A stretch of DNA of 64,000 nt from Panax quinquefolius. Taxonomy: Eukaryota; Streptophyta; Magnoliopsida; Apiales; Araliaceae. Location: assembly GCA_020205615.1 (NCBI GenBank), contig CM035171.1, positions 117,928,893 through 117,992,892 of the forward strand, read 5' to 3'. Both the position numbers and the translations under genes were made by a program. The first letter of the stretch is position 1. The number at the start of each line of letters is the position of its first letter. Positions 50,976 to 64,000 of this stretch are shown here, one piece after another. The notes below the pieces were generated by a model. That model saw nothing but the letters and a program-made list of their open reading frames with translations. It did no database searches and was not told the origin of the DNA.

Positions 50976-51855
50976 GGAGGGCGTCTGACATAAAGGTTGG
51001 ACAGGTAAGTTCTAGGATGCGCGGGGAGTGCGTAGGATAAGAGAATATAGAAGGGCGTGTTTGATTGGCTGGCCAAATTATATAAGATCCAAAATTATTC
51101 ATAGGAACTGCCGAACTGGAATTCTGGAAGTCAAATTAACCGAACCGGGATTTTTCTTTCAACGGTTTGGAGTTCATTTATTGTCTATTGTGCAAGGGAT
51201 ATTTATTTTTGTTAGGTTAAATATGAATTAGTACCATAAATTATAGGTCATATTTTATTTCGGTGATTTATTTTTTAATTTTGTTAATTAGTTGATTAAA
51301 TTATTAATTTTTTTTATTTGCAAAAAATTGAACATGCCACGTCAAAAAATTACTGACGTGGCAACTTGTGTGGGGCTTTAGGAAATTGATGTGGCAAAAA
51401 AAAAAAAAATTTAATCATAAAATAAATAAATCTGATTTGGTGTGGAATAAAATAGTCAAATAACAAATTATATAACATAACTAATTAATACAAAACAAAC
51501 AATATTATGATTAAAACTCTTTTTTTTTTTGTCACACCAGCTTCATAAGGCCCCAAATAAAATAACACAGTTTTAATAATTAGAACTAAATAAAATATAA
51601 TATAAAAAAAATTTAATTAAAAAAATTTAATAAATGTTGTCCAAAAACTTATATACAAGGACTCGGACCCACAAACCCGAGCCAGGTCGGCCAGTATCGC
51701 TTGTGGATTTGAACCAAGTCTTGACTAAGTCTTATCCATTCTACAAAAGTGGGGTGCCCCAACCTAAGAGCAACTTTTATGTATATAAATTTATTAAATT
51801 TTTAGTTCTTAACCAATGTGGGACTTGACTTCCCACATATATTTAATATTTATTA

Positions 51856-52130
51856 CTCCCTCCGTTCCTAAAAGATTATCGTTTAAGGTTTTGGCACATG
51901 GATTAAGAAAGTGTCATTTACCAAGTAAAAGTTGTTTGAAATTTCATCACTACCCCTTTATGGGAAATTGAAAACTATTAAAACAATGAAGAGAAATTAT
52001 TGGGACAATGAGAGAAGGTAGGGGTAATATAGGAAAGTAAATAATTTATTCTCTTCAAAAGTTGTAAACGACAAACTTTTTGGAACAAATTTTTTCTTCT
52101 AAAACGACAATTTTTTAGGTACGGAAGGAG
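51856..52130. mobile_element. Stowaway MITE
   Basis: The left end CTCCCTCCGTTCCTAAAAGA and the reverse complement of the right end, CTCCTTCCGTACCTAAAAAA, are good Stowaway termini. TA target bases flank the element. The inner sequence ATTATCGTTT pairs with AAACGACAAT. It is 275 bp and non-coding. Confidence 0.75.
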
Positions 52131-54045
52131 TATCATTTATCATTTCCAAAGATGATCCTTCAGAGTTAATATCTCATTTATTAATCCATTGATTATAACT
52201 TACAAAAACTCAATTTAATCTATTAATGGAATAAAACACATTGAAATGTGAATTTACTTAAAATAATTATTAAACTCATATTTATGTTAGCTCAAATTCT
52301 AACAAAATTTTCTTTTTTGTATGAACTATTTTTCTGTGTTGATAGTCAAGGATCAAATTATTTTTTTTAAAATTTAAATATGGTGTTATCAACGACGGCT
52401 TATTACTCTATTATTCATGTTGAAGAAATGCTTGAATATATATATATTTTATTACTTTTTTTGAAGTTTGATAGTATTTTTAGGCATCTCTAATGCTCAC
52501 TAATTGTTGTTAAAATGGGCATCAATCTGATATTAAATCTATTATTTATTTGAAAAATTATTAATTGAACTCTTTTTATCATTATAAGCTTTTTTTATTG
52601 TACATATTACATTTCAATGTATTTCCCTATTTTGAGACTGTTTCAATAAAAAAAAAACCTAAAAAAAATTTCTTTATGGGATTAAATATATATTAAAGTT
52701 TGAATAGCATTATTTCCATTTCAAAATTGAGTTTTTGAATTTATTGTGTTAGTAATTATAATATTTATTATTTTCAAATTAAAATAAATTACATTAAGAC
52801 ATAAAAGAATTAAAGTTTTGATATTAGCCTTTGAATCCTACTATAAATTTATAATAAATTATAATTATAATTATAATTATGGGTACACAAAATTAGATCC
52901 GCTTATTAACAAAGCCTTGCTTAGGTTAGGTAAAAAAGAATGGGCAAGGGTTGCGGTAAGATTGACATCACTTTCCCAGAAACCGAAACTGAATCGCAAA
53001 GAAGATAAAAGTGGACTGGAGGCAATGGAGATACATAGCAGCAGCAGCAGCAGCAGGAGCAGGGGGTGCTGAAAAGCTGGGAAAAGTATTTGTGGGGTGG
53101 GCCGTGGGCTGTTCAGCGTGGCCCATCTCACTGACCACCACATGGGATGGGAGGGAACAACTTACATAAAGTAAATCACATTGCCGCCCTCCTTAGACTA
53201 CCTCTAATAGCCTTAGGCTACCTCCCTCCCTATCTATATACATATACTGCATGTGTTCCATCTCATAATATTTGACATTTTAGATAATTTTATTTTTTTT
53301 TAATTTTTTGACGTTTTATATAATTTAAAATAATTAATTATAATATTTTTAAAATTATTTATTATGAAAAATATTATAAATATAAAAAAATATATAATAA
53401 ATAGTATTATAGATAATTAATATTATATATATATATATTTTTTTTTTATTTTATACAACTTTAAAACATAATAATAATAATTATTACTTGTAATCATCAC
53501 AATCATTCATTATAATTTATTACAGGGACAATCATATTTTTTATCGACAACATTTTTATTAAACAAAATGACTACATTATATCACTACTAGATTTTTGAA
53601 CGTTGAGATTTAATAATAAAATTTTCTTATGATAACATAGTGTCGAACACAGAAATTACGAACGATACCAACGATATTAAGTATTTTTAATAAATAATGA
53701 GATTTTTTCTCCTATCATTTATTACTATTTTACATTTGGGTATCTACTATCTAAATTTTATGTTTAAATTTAAATTTTACAGAAAATCATGAATTGAATT
53801 GGAAATAAATATATTGAAGATCATTTTGTGAGAGACATAGACGAAGGAATGAATTCAATGAACAGATGAAGCATGCGCATCTGTAGTGTAGTGTACTATT
53901 GGGCATAATTAAAACAAAAGTAACATTAAACAGAAAAATGCCCGTCCTTTTTCAGTGTGCACAAGTGTAGGGAAAACATTTGGTTCCAGAACAGATAGTT
54001 CATTTGCACTAAAACAACCCCTTTAGATTTGACCTTGCTCTAATC

Positions 54046-54075
54046 GCCTATTCCTATTCCTATTCCTATTCCTAT
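54046..54075. repeat. Hexanucleotide microsatellite (CCTATT)n
   Basis: About five units of CCTATT in tandem. It lies in intergenic DNA. Confidence 0.8.
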
Positions 54076-55599
54076 CAAGTATCCCAATTTAACCTTAATG
54101 TTAAGTTGTTAACTAATGACTAATTTGTAATATTTTATTAAGTAACCAAAATAAAAAAACGACCTCTATTTAAAATAATCAATTAACCTGTGGTAGTAGT
54201 GTTTTGTAAGTTTGAGTTAAAAGCCTCTGTAGTAAGTTAAATAAACACTACTTGAAAAGAACTACTTCAAACAAACAAGATTTTAAACCGTCTTTAAACT
54301 TTCAATCGTAAAAGTTTGTTGTGCAGTTTTTGCCTAAGAGATAACTTCATGATCACTTGCATATAAAATTCAGGAATCCGGTTAGCATGCCAACTTGTTT
54401 ATATCCAATACACATGCGGGAGGGTGATCTCTCCGCCCGCATGTCAACTTTATATTGGGCACTAACCATTTCCAAAATTCAGACATCATACATACATGCC
54501 AATAATACAAGTAAAATACAAAGACATGAGGGTGCGCACTCATTGACCACACACTCGCTAGCTACCTAATTTAGTAATAGAATGCTTCATGTTAACTTTT
54601 CTTGCTAAAACTAAAATACAACGGCAGCCTAAATGTGAAATTATGAATACAGAAAAGAAAAGCAAGACAACATGGGACTCTTAATCTAGGACCTGACTTC
54701 CTTTACACTTTCAAAGTGCAAACCTAATGATAATGTCCCCAAGGACCACAAACCAAAACAAAATTTGAATTTTACTAGTTCCTCTATGCACATATGACAA
54801 ATCCTATATTGTTGATGACACCTACATCTTATGGTATTCACACAAAATGTCAGGTGTTAAAATACTTGCATATTACCATCCCAACCCCCCAACCCCACCC
54901 TTAGCCTAACCCTGCCCCTTTTTGCCCTCTTCGGGATGGATGGAGCACTTAACTATTTTTGCTCCACCCTTCCCTCGTAAAGTAAATGAAACTGCTATGC
55001 AGTAATGCATATGAACAATCCTTTTTGTACAAGAAACAATTTTTACAAGTAAATTTCCTCGCACCTACTTTTTGAAATAGCGATCAGCTAAGTTAGTTTA
55101 CACCATTCTCCAAATATGACGTTCGCGCAACTTATTTTTGTGTGACCAATTCAAACAAAGGTAAAAAGTAAGAATCACACATTTTTTAAAATCAAGAAAT
55201 ACCATTCCAATAATAAAAGAGTAGACGGATACAATTTATGTTGAATTGGACACGACGTGAAAAGCATCAACACACAAGTTCACGAGGACTGTCTAGAAAA
55301 ACTACATGGCCAAGAACAGGGACTGTTAAATTGTCTAACTAATGTGATTGAGCTATGACTGGGAAAACCCACGCAATATCGAAAGTAATACTCCACATCT
55401 GGCACCAAAAGATGAAACACCAGAACATGTATTCAGAAGCTCTATCCACTTCTTAAATCAAAAGTAATATAAGCAATTTCGCGACACCTAAGCATGTGTT
55501 TCCTGTCATCTTCAACACTGAAATTAAGATCTAAGGACCTTAAAAAAACCAAAAAGGATAGATTGATACACTTTGGTACCTTGTGCTTTAATCAAGGCT

Positions 55600-58500
55600 C
55601 TACTTGAATGACTTGTATTCCCTCTTGCTCTCGATTACAACCTTCTTCCTCGTGTCAAAATCAACCCTGTCAAGATCAGAAACAGTACCTAGATAACCAT
55701 AAAGGATTCTTTCCTTCTCCCCTGTATTCTTGTCAACCCTCACAAGGTTTGGATTGTTCTCCTCATCCTTGTTTGATGCCAAGGTCTGCACAACAGCCCA
55801 ACTCCGCCGCCCACGGTTATCTTTCTCGAAGAATTCTGCTAGCCGCATTGCCTCACCAAGCCCTGAATGATCACCAGCATACTTAACCAGCGTAATGCCC
55901 AGATGTCCCTCTCTCCCATACAAGGACTTTGACTTACCAACACTGAATTCAAGATCTGAAAAACAAGTCATAAAAGATGCAGAAAGAAAATGTCAAGAAC
56001 TACACTCTCTTCAACAATGAAGGTATAAATAAGCCACTACATCATAAGTAAACATGGATTATCTCCTAAAATGCAGCTTGCACCATCAGTGAACCACAAT
56101 TCCAAATCATGTCAGCATAGATCTCTGACACCATTCTTTCTAGCAACGGGACACGATTAAATGTAATACTGCAGTAAAATATAATCTAGGCACTCACACA
56201 TGCTCACACCATTTTCTACCGACTGTAGTAACCTGTTCAAATAAGTCAATCACCCATTACTAGTATGTTGATGATACCATCATACATGGAAAAGGATGGA
56301 CCATTTCCTAGAACAATTTGAAAATAGGAAGGATTGTAACAAGGCAAAAAACCAAGAATGACGGCAGAAGGGGATAAATAATAACAAAATTACATGACAA
56401 TCAAGTATTAACATTAGAACTGAACATCACTTGTCACCATTTCTAAAAGAAGGATAAGAATAATTTCATCAGAACACAAAGTAATTAAGAGATAATTAGT
56501 CTTTAAATAATGATAAAATAAACAGCTCAATGAGAAGAAAAAAATTAGAGACTGGTACAACGAAAGACAAAGGGAACTGTTCTAATCCTGACGGGTTTTG
56601 AACTTTTCAATTTCCAAACAGTAATGAGCAGCATAAACAAAACAGAAGCACAGTTAAATTCATCATTGCCCAGGAGGCACTCACTTGAAGAACATCAACT
56701 AGGAATATACATGAATATAATAGTGAAAGAACTAATTGGAATGTATAACCTCATTGTCCATTATCTTAGAGAGGGCCAAAACAAATGTATAACATCACAA
56801 GGGGGGAGTTCTTATCAAAAAAGTGGGGAAATTATGCATTCTATCATTTAGACAAGTGTTCACATGAGTGTGATAAAGATAAAATCTTAAAAGGCCTTGT
56901 GCAGAATAATAATAGCCTGTGTGGGTTTAAAAGAAAATCCTAAAATCTCGGGATCATGGCCCCACAAGTGAAGCCTCTTCAATCCGTTGATGTTGTAGAT
57001 TTTATGGCCATTCAATCCGTCTTGGTAGCAACTAATAGATTTGATAAAGCATCCCACTTTTGAGCATAGTATAAACACTGAAAATAGGATCATTGAAGGA
57101 AAACCACCCTTAATTATCCTCGTCAAACTCAAACACCCATGCATACTGCATTCAAGATTAGGATCCAGCAATATAAAAGCAATAACCACCCTTAATTCCA
57201 AGCTCACCCATTGAACAGAACAACAATAATTGCCTTACATATTAGAAAATAAATGCATCCATCTAATATGACGTAATGGATTCGTGATTTTCCATGGATC
57301 AACACCCAATAGACAGCATAATAATCCAATAATAATACATAGAATGATTTACAAACTGCCTCTGTAGACTCATTAATCTTCTCTCTTAAAGGCCCCAATA
57401 CCCAGGTTCGTCTTTCTCTCATGTTCCTCATGCAGTGGGGTCTTCGTGGGCAACGCGACTAGTCTATTGTTTGACTGGTCTAACATTTAGTTTTTGTTTT
57501 GGTAACATGCTCTGCTATAATTTCTGTACAGGCTCTATAGGTGAAACTTTACCACAAATGGAGGACCATATTTAAAGATCAACGTAATTCTAGCTCAAAC
57601 AAATATTTGGTGCCAACTCAGGGTTATGACATAGCTTCTCCTAGTTATATATGTGGTCCTAACACCCAGTACTGAAGAACGAAAAAGAAAACCGTGCAAA
57701 ACACCTGATGTCTAAAACCAATCAACAATTTCTACACAGGAGTTTGTTACTGAATTCTATATTAAAAATATATTATTTCCCACTTACAGTACAATAAAAT
57801 TCTTAAACTCAAAACTCTAAAATGACCTACTTCAAATCAGAAACACAATGGAGACGAGGTAAAAGATTATAACTTGCTGTCACTACACGTTTTAGTTACA
57901 AGGTTAAGTAGGTTGAACTTTGAACAATGTCATCAAACCAGTAATATGCTGATAGAAGTTTAAATTTAGTTTGAATCCTTTTTAAATCCCGAGCAATGTG
58001 ACCATACCATACATCTGTCTTGCCACAACACCTTTGGAATTTGGAAGCAAAACCTACATAATGCATCATCAATAACCAACATTGCCTGATATGTTAATTG
58101 ATATACCCAACAGGGAGTCACCCTTAGGCTACCATCTCCAGCGACTACTTTGTTAGACTGCATAAGGCAGAAAGAATTTTCGAGATATTAAAGAAATGTT
58201 CATTGTGTTACTCGTATGAATAATCTGATCCCATAATAATCTCTCTAGACTATTAAGATAGACTACAATTCATATCCTTGTCCTATTTGATACCATTGAT
58301 CATCTGATCATAGATGACTTTGTACAAACATAAATTTCATCCAATGAATGCTTAGAGAATGAAAATTATGACACGAATAAAAATGGAATATTAATATTTC
58401 CACAAAGTGAAAGCATACACGAGCAAAAATGATAGTTATAGTACTACAGACGTATGCCGGACAGGTTGGAGCTTTAATTACTTGAGACCGGCTTTCTCAA

Positions 58501-59944
58501 ACTATGTACTTAAATTCATTCAAGTTGAGAGTTCAACTCAAGCTCAAGTAGAAAATGGTATACTCCAAGAAGAAAAAAAACCCAACCCCCTCCCCCCGCC
58601 TAGTACAGATTTGAGTTCATACCCTGAACTTAAACAAAGATCAATCACCTTTACTGCAAGTTATGAGCAAATTTTAACCTGCATGCAACTATTACAACCA
58701 CGCGGTTGAGTTTGACTAGAGAGCAGCAACCACAGAAAAGATCTTTTCCATGTTTTATATATATGCAAATAAACAAAAGGATCATAATAATACAAAACTG
58801 GCTCCGGTTAAATAATATTTGTAACCGAATTCAGAACTAAGCTCATTTTTGTACGAGTTTAGTTTCTATTCTACAAATTAATTTCCATCATTTCTTTGAC
58901 TACCACTTCCTAACCTAAAACCATTCCACATCCTGGTAAGTGGTTTGTCAGGTGAAAACGAGGATTGAACAAGAGAAATCCAATGCAGTACACCAATGTC
59001 AAAATTGTTAGCTCAGTCCTCCCTTCTATAAGAAAATGCAACTCACCTGTAGTTGGAATGATGAACTGAATATGATGTAAATGCAGATGTTAAAACCATC
59101 TAACAGTAAAGTCTTTCAAATAGAGAAGGAAGAGGTAAAGAAAAATGGTATCACAAAGATAGTCGAATTCCCTACCCACAGAAGATTGCCCATACGACCA
59201 GAGATTCTTGAGCAACCACAGAAGAGTAGCACAACAAAAAACAGAAAGGCAGACCAAGTGACCAAGTATAAAGACATAATAGCTCACGATATTAGACAGA
59301 AATTAGAAAGATGATGGAAACATACTAGTTTTCATATGGAAGATAGTAAAGACGGGACATAAAAAAATGTACAGGAAGAAAAAGAAGAATGAAGATGGGG
59401 AAAAAATTAAGAAGGTGATGTGAAAACTCGGACAAAGATCATAAAAAAGGAAGGAATCTGTTAAGAGGGATAAAGATATAACAAATCAACGCACCACAGA
59501 AGATTAAAGCAGATCCTAGTCTTCCATTGACCATGACAAGAGTCAAACTAGGACCACCATGAAAAAAATCTTGAGGGAGTGCCTCACTGATAAAAAGCTT
59601 CATAAAGAAAACAAAGCATAAATGAGTAAACTATACCTCTAAGTTTATTGTCCATTGCTTTGTTTCCCAAACCCTCAACGCGCCCATCTCTACCCTTTCC
59701 TGTCATGGTATTATGAATGATCACCAATGGCGGCCACATAATGAGATCATCCTGGTTTGCTGCAGCTTCATCAGCAGATAATAATTGATAGGCCTTTGAG
59801 TTATCAGGAGGCATCAAATAGCTCCAGCCCATAAGTATGCACAAAACTTTGTGCAAGCCCAAGTGCTCCACAAGCAAGTCGGCATTATCTGAGTTGTATG
59901 TGTGCATAACAAGGCCATGCATATCTGGAAAATCTTTGGAAGAC
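55600..59944 (-). CDS. XS-domain protein, C-terminal two exons (partial)
   Basis: Two exons are certain: 59944-59637 and 55955-55600, joined by AGAG/GTATAG..TTCAG in phase 1, with a 3.7-kb intron. They encode most of an XS domain. Exon A has DFPDMHGLVMHTYNSDNADL, HLGLHKVLCILMGWSY, DLIMWPPLVIIHNTMTGKGR and GLGNKAMDNK. Exon B has GKSKSLYGREGHLGITLVKY, GLGEAMRLAEFFEKDNRGRR and LYGYLGTVSDLDRVDFDTRK, ending REYKSFK. XS domains are plant-specific RNA-binding modules known from SGS3. This product resembles the At3g22430 type with a C-terminal XS domain (family recalled, not searched). The acceptor ACATACAG at 59945 shows that upstream exons exist, but I find none before the window ends. They lie beyond 64000, are missing, or were disrupted by the gypsy relic. 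Confidence 0.8.
55956..59636. other. Large intron of the XS-domain gene
   Basis: About 3.7 kb of AT-rich DNA. Short frames on both strands (56624-56851, 56887-57431, 58407-58709, 59081-59314) have no recognisable similarity and no coding pattern. No nested gene or clear transposon ends are seen. Confidence 0.6.
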
Positions 59945-62759
59945 CTGTATGTTGCATAAGCAGAAACATTTAATAACAAAAATACATCCAACAAATGGAA
60001 ACATGACGACTATCTGTACCTTCTCAGATACGATGATTAAAGTATTTAGGAAGAGCTGCACACAAGGAAACAATGATGCAAATCTAAATAATTTACCACA
60101 GAACTACTGATAAGGTGGCATCAGCAATCTCAACTGATACCTATACCAACGTGAAAAGCTTCTAACAGCTTCCAAAAGAGGGAAAGAAGATATAGATGAG
60201 CTGCAATTATGTTCAAGTAAAATTTCTAAGAGAAATCCTCAACATCAACTCAAAACTAAACAAACAAAATCAATTAATGAATATTGCTAGTCATAAGCCA
60301 TCCTTGTAACACCTAAGCAGTAACAAGCATCAACAAGGGACAGCAATGCAGGAAGAGATTTAGGAAGGATTAGGGAGGAAGAAAGGAAGAAGAACCATAC
60401 CCGAGACCACAATGGCATAAAGCCTCAATTCTCAAATCAATAATAGTCAAGTCTAAAAACAAATTATTATACTTGTATAAAAGTATAGAAAACCCAAGAC
60501 TTGGTCTGTCTACTTGGGACCAAGTAAAACTCTTGTACTCTTATAATAATTACACAAGTAATAAGGAAATAACTCCAATTACCTAAACAAATTATACTTA
60601 AAAAGTAGATACCGGAAATGATTAAACAACCTAATCAATTTAGACACCTAATAATATCTAACAACCTAATAATATTCATAAATAACAATACAAAAATAAT
60701 TTATTAATAAATGCAATTTCCATTAGTCTTATTTTTCTGTTCCACATCAGACTGCAAATCAATGCTAACTAAAATGTATACATAAAAAAAAAAAAATCGA
60801 GGTCACATTCACAAATTTGAAATAAGCAAATCAGTCAAATCAGACACCAACAACATGCAGATTATATCACAAAAAGAAAATTATCAAGCCAATGCACCAG
60901 AGGAGTTATCAACCGTCAAAATGAGACTGAAAGATCACCCTTAAGCTTTATCTTAAAAAATTGTGTCTAAGCTAAATGCCGCAGCCTCAACAAGCTCTGA
61001 TTCTAGACTGATAAACCTCTGCTCATGATACAACAATAGAATACAATGTGCTAAACTCTAGTTAGAAAATGATGTATTAGAGACAAAGAAAAACCCTAAA
61101 GTCATAAATAGTAAATCAATTTAACCAGCTCTCAAAATCTACAAAGACACAAACATATACCTTACATGTATTCTATCTAAATAGTTGAAAATGTATACCA
61201 TCTGTGCTGTCCAAACAGAACTTCAAGTAAATTAAAGCAAAAATTAAGTGATTCTATACCTAACTAAATATAATGGAACAACATAGTAATTTGGTTACGT
61301 CCTACTTAGCGTATTCGGGAAAAAAATGATCATCAATCTCATAAATACTCATTCTAAGCTTAAATTATAGATAGAACAGGTCCTTAAACCATATATAACC
61401 AGCACGAAGCCAAGAGAACTAACGTGGGATTTACAGTAACTGGAGAAACCGAGAGAGTAAACAATCCCTATTTATCTATTTTTTCTGATAGGTAAATAAA
61501 GAGGGAGTACAAAGTCCCTATAAAATCTAGTTTACATCCTATAAATGGCATCCAGACAGGTAGACATCCCAATGAAGTACGGTATCCCAATTTCCCAAAG
61601 CATCACGAGAATACTAGACACGGTGACCCCAATTATAATAAATAAATTGAATTTTAAGAGAAGCTAGAATTGAATACAAAATTTCTGAGGAAATATCAAT
61701 GATAAACAAAATTCTCACAAAAAGAACAGAACTACCCCTTATTTAAAAAGAGTTTCTGTTACTTTTTTTCAAAGAACAGATCAAAAGAACAAAGAGCATT
61801 TAATTATGTATTCTGAACATAATTTTGAGAAAATAGCTCAGAACTACTGGTAATTGAGCGCTTAGAGGGCACATCACAATTAAAAGCTTTGAAGCACCAT
61901 CGAATAACTTAAACTAGTGATTGGATAACAGAGCTTCAGAAATAATATGAACATTTTCAGACGGTCACCCAGCTCAACCAAGTGAGACGATACCAAAAAA
62001 ATAAAAAGAATCAACAGCCAAATAGAAACCAAGGGACTGATAAAAAAAAAAAGAAACTAAGGGACAAGAAAATGGACTAAGCAGGGAAATATAGGATAAA
62101 CTATCATCTAAATTATTGTCCTACACCGGAATGCAACAGAGGGCCCATATGCATTTGTAACTAACTTAGACAAGCAGGAAACAGTTAAGCCAGGTACCTG
62201 ACATATAAGTTATCAATTTATAACATAGACCCTTATTAGAAGTAGTAATTCACAATAAATGCATCAATTGACTGGTTACATTTTCATAACTGATTATTCA
62301 GTTGGAAAAAAAATCCCAATCTTATTTTTTCTCTTTTTCTCTATATCTCTAGTATTTTATTTTATTTTTGACTCCAAGATTATTATGAATCTTTCATTGC
62401 CAAGTAAAATCCTGATTTCCCTCCCACTTGTTCTCTCCAATTCAAATATCCATATATGCTTTTTCTTTCTCACTTTCTGCCATAATAGTTAAAAAAATCT
62501 GCCTGTAGTCTAAAATATATACTTAACACTTTTCTGTCATTAAACAATAGGATAAGTATTGAACTAGTCTAGAAAGCCATGATTGCTAATGGGGACGAGG
62601 GTTTTGGGATGAAGGAATATCACACATTATCTCACATAAAACTCAATTAATTCTAATTATTTTATGTGTTAAAATAATGAAGCACATCGCTATGTATAAT
62701 ACTTCTAGACAATTAGGACTCTAATAAGATAGCCACAAATTAAATAAGATAACTGCAAA
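59945..62759. other. Upstream intron or flank of the XS-domain gene
   Basis: About 2.8 kb of AT-rich sequence. I searched by eye for a zf-XS or charged N-terminal exon on the minus strand and found none. The frame 62259-62492 is hydrophobic but low complexity and is not called. Confidence 0.5.
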
Positions 62760-64000
62760 TAAAAGAAACTAATTAAAATACAACTTCTATTCGATAGGCT
62801 TCCAAAACTTCTTATATTGTTTTAACCAACTTTCACGGCCTCGTCCTACATCAGTTCTCCTCCGACCCCATCGAGTTAAAAACATCAACACAAGAATAAG
62901 CACGTTGGATCGCCAAAGAATAATTCTTTGCAAGCTTGAAATTTGGCATTGTCGATAGCACAAGAGTGAACTTGGTGTTACCATTAATAATCATATAAAT
63001 ATTAGCATGAGTATCATGTTGCGAATGACGATCCCATAGCTATGTACGCCCTAAGATAATGTGACAAACTTAAGGGGTAAAATCATCACATAACGGCATC
63101 CTTAAGCTTGCCAAAGGAAAATGTAACCAATCACCGGGTAACCCACAACTATGTATTATCAATCCAAGCAACATTATACGGCTCGGTGAAGCTCAACTTT
63201 TAACCCAAATTTTTAATTACTTTCTCAATGGTAACATCCGTACAACTCCCAAAGATCAATCACAAGAAAGCACATTTGTCCCCGCACATATGACTCTAAA
63301 TCGAAAAATTCGCCCACGATGAATTTTAGGATCATCCTTATGTTTACGGGCTACAAGTAAAAGTCGAAGAACACCTAAACATCCTTCCAAATGAGCATCA
63401 AGTTCCAAATCTTGCTCATCAGGCTCATATTCGACGTCTAACGGCTTGCAAACATCTTCGTTTAAGTTAGTTTTCTCACACTCTTTGTCAACAATAGCAA
63501 GTTGCCAAGAGGGAGAAGAGGCAACATTCATATTCGGCGAAGGACACTCAAAAGATGAGGCCAAAACCACAACAATTATAGCATCTAGACGTAAAGCATT
63601 AGAAGATCCTGGGGTTGCTAGTAGCTGAATGGCTTGCTGGCGATCTTTCCACCGGCCTATTTAAAATAGGCTCCACAAAAGTACGCTCCCTCCGAGTTTG
63701 GACTTGTATTGGAGGCCTAACAGAATTCATTTTCAAATTATCCTCTACTTGGGTAGCAACTTAAACAACATCATCCAAGAGCAAGAGTTTACCTGAAGTT
63801 ACATTATCTGCAATTTCCAAATTCAATCCTCGACGGTACATGGAGATTAAAACTTCTTCAAGCCAAGGGAATTCAGACCGTGCAACCAAACTGTAGAACA
63901 TTGAAGTATATTCGGCTACAGATTTACTTCCTTATACTAACTCAGTTAACTGCAATTATGTTCGCTGCTTATAAACCGAAGGTACAAAACGCCGTGTCAA
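62760..64000 (-). mobile_element. Ty3/gypsy retrotransposon relic (gag, protease region)
   Basis: Read on the minus strand from 64000 downwards. At about 63940-63640 there is a gag-like segment (VAEYT-like start, FYSLVARSEFPWLEEVLISM, YRRGLNLEIADNVTSG). At 63570-63256 comes the linker before the protease (DHLEGCLGVLRLLLVARKHK-like, IHRGRIFRFRVICAGTN). At about 63250-62980 are post-protease sequences resembling 'LGRPWLYDRxxxHDGxxNTY' (ILGRTWLWDRHSQHDTHANI). Stops and shifts break every frame. The zinc knuckle, a clear protease triad and reverse transcriptase are missing or unreadable, and the copy appears truncated at about 62760. The other end runs off the window. Confidence 0.7.

Larger units (their letters stand above)
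50976..55599. other. Intergenic region between FRL4 and the XS gene
   Basis: About 4.6 kb. It holds a Stowaway MITE (51856-52130), a block with GTGGGACTTGACTTCCCAC at about 51820-51838, a (GCA)n run at about 53036-53056 and a (CCTATT)n hexamer run at about 54046-54075. Around 53036-53155 one plus frame reads GAEKLGKVFVGWAVGCSAWP without an ATG and with an upstream stop. I do not call it a gene. Nothing else is recognisable. Confidence 0.5.

Noticed and set aside
53036..53155. Possible small protein reading AGAGGAEKLGKVFVGWAVG after an alanine run
   Set aside because: The frame has no ATG, a stop just upstream and no family I recognise; the alanine run comes from a GCA microsatellite.

Overview
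The window is nuclear DNA of a flowering plant. It is AT-rich, its genes carry many GT..AG introns, and it holds plant-only families (OVATE, FRIGIDA-like, XS domain, SMP-type LEA, chloroplast SecE), Stowaway and hAT-type MITEs and a Ty3/gypsy relic. The style of genes and repeats suits a eudicot, perhaps an asterid, but the species cannot be fixed from sequence alone.

Layout, left to right: intergenic DNA with LTR-like repeats (1-2.8 kb); an HSP20-like gene (+, 2830-3324); a five-exon PHD-finger gene with an N-terminal DUF7081-like domain (-, 4638-9061); a hAT-type MITE (10498-11160); a decayed paralogue of the DUF7081 gene joined to a decayed PAS-domain (Raf-like kinase type) fragment (-, 14243-16660); a small RING-H2 gene (+, 17584-17994) behind a tandemly duplicated promoter; the ribosome-biogenesis gene TSR2 (-, 19859-21817); a wrecked seed-maturation (SMP/LEA) gene (+, 22733-24532); an OVATE-family gene (+, 25645-26217); chloroplast SECE1 (+, 29479-29982); prefoldin subunit 2 (-, 30953-31384) with a probable 4.2 kb intron in its 5' UTR; a ten-exon cysteine synthase (OAS-TL) gene carrying several lesions (-, 36660-39878); an L18-type ribosomal protein gene (-, 43308-44402); a three-exon FRIGIDA-like 4 gene (-, 46168-50791); the last two exons of an XS-domain gene (-, 55600-59944); and a Ty3/gypsy gag/protease relic (-, about 62760-64000).

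The genes do not form a pathway or operon. What ties them together is ancestry. From memory of Arabidopsis loci (not searched), the order HSP20-like, TSR2, SMP, prefoldin 2, OAS-TL, L18-like, FRL4 and XS matches chromosome 3 genes At3g22530 down to At3g22430. OFP, SECE1, OAS-TL and FRL4 match the homeologous block At4g14860-14900. The window therefore looks like the unfractionated ancestral order.

I found no gene cluster, CRISPR array or other clearly new system. The most unusual content is three separate decaying genes (PAS/DUF7081 chimera, SMP, OAS-TL), local duplications inside introns and promoters, and several short inverted-repeat elements. Some frameshifts fall at runs of A and could be assembly errors.
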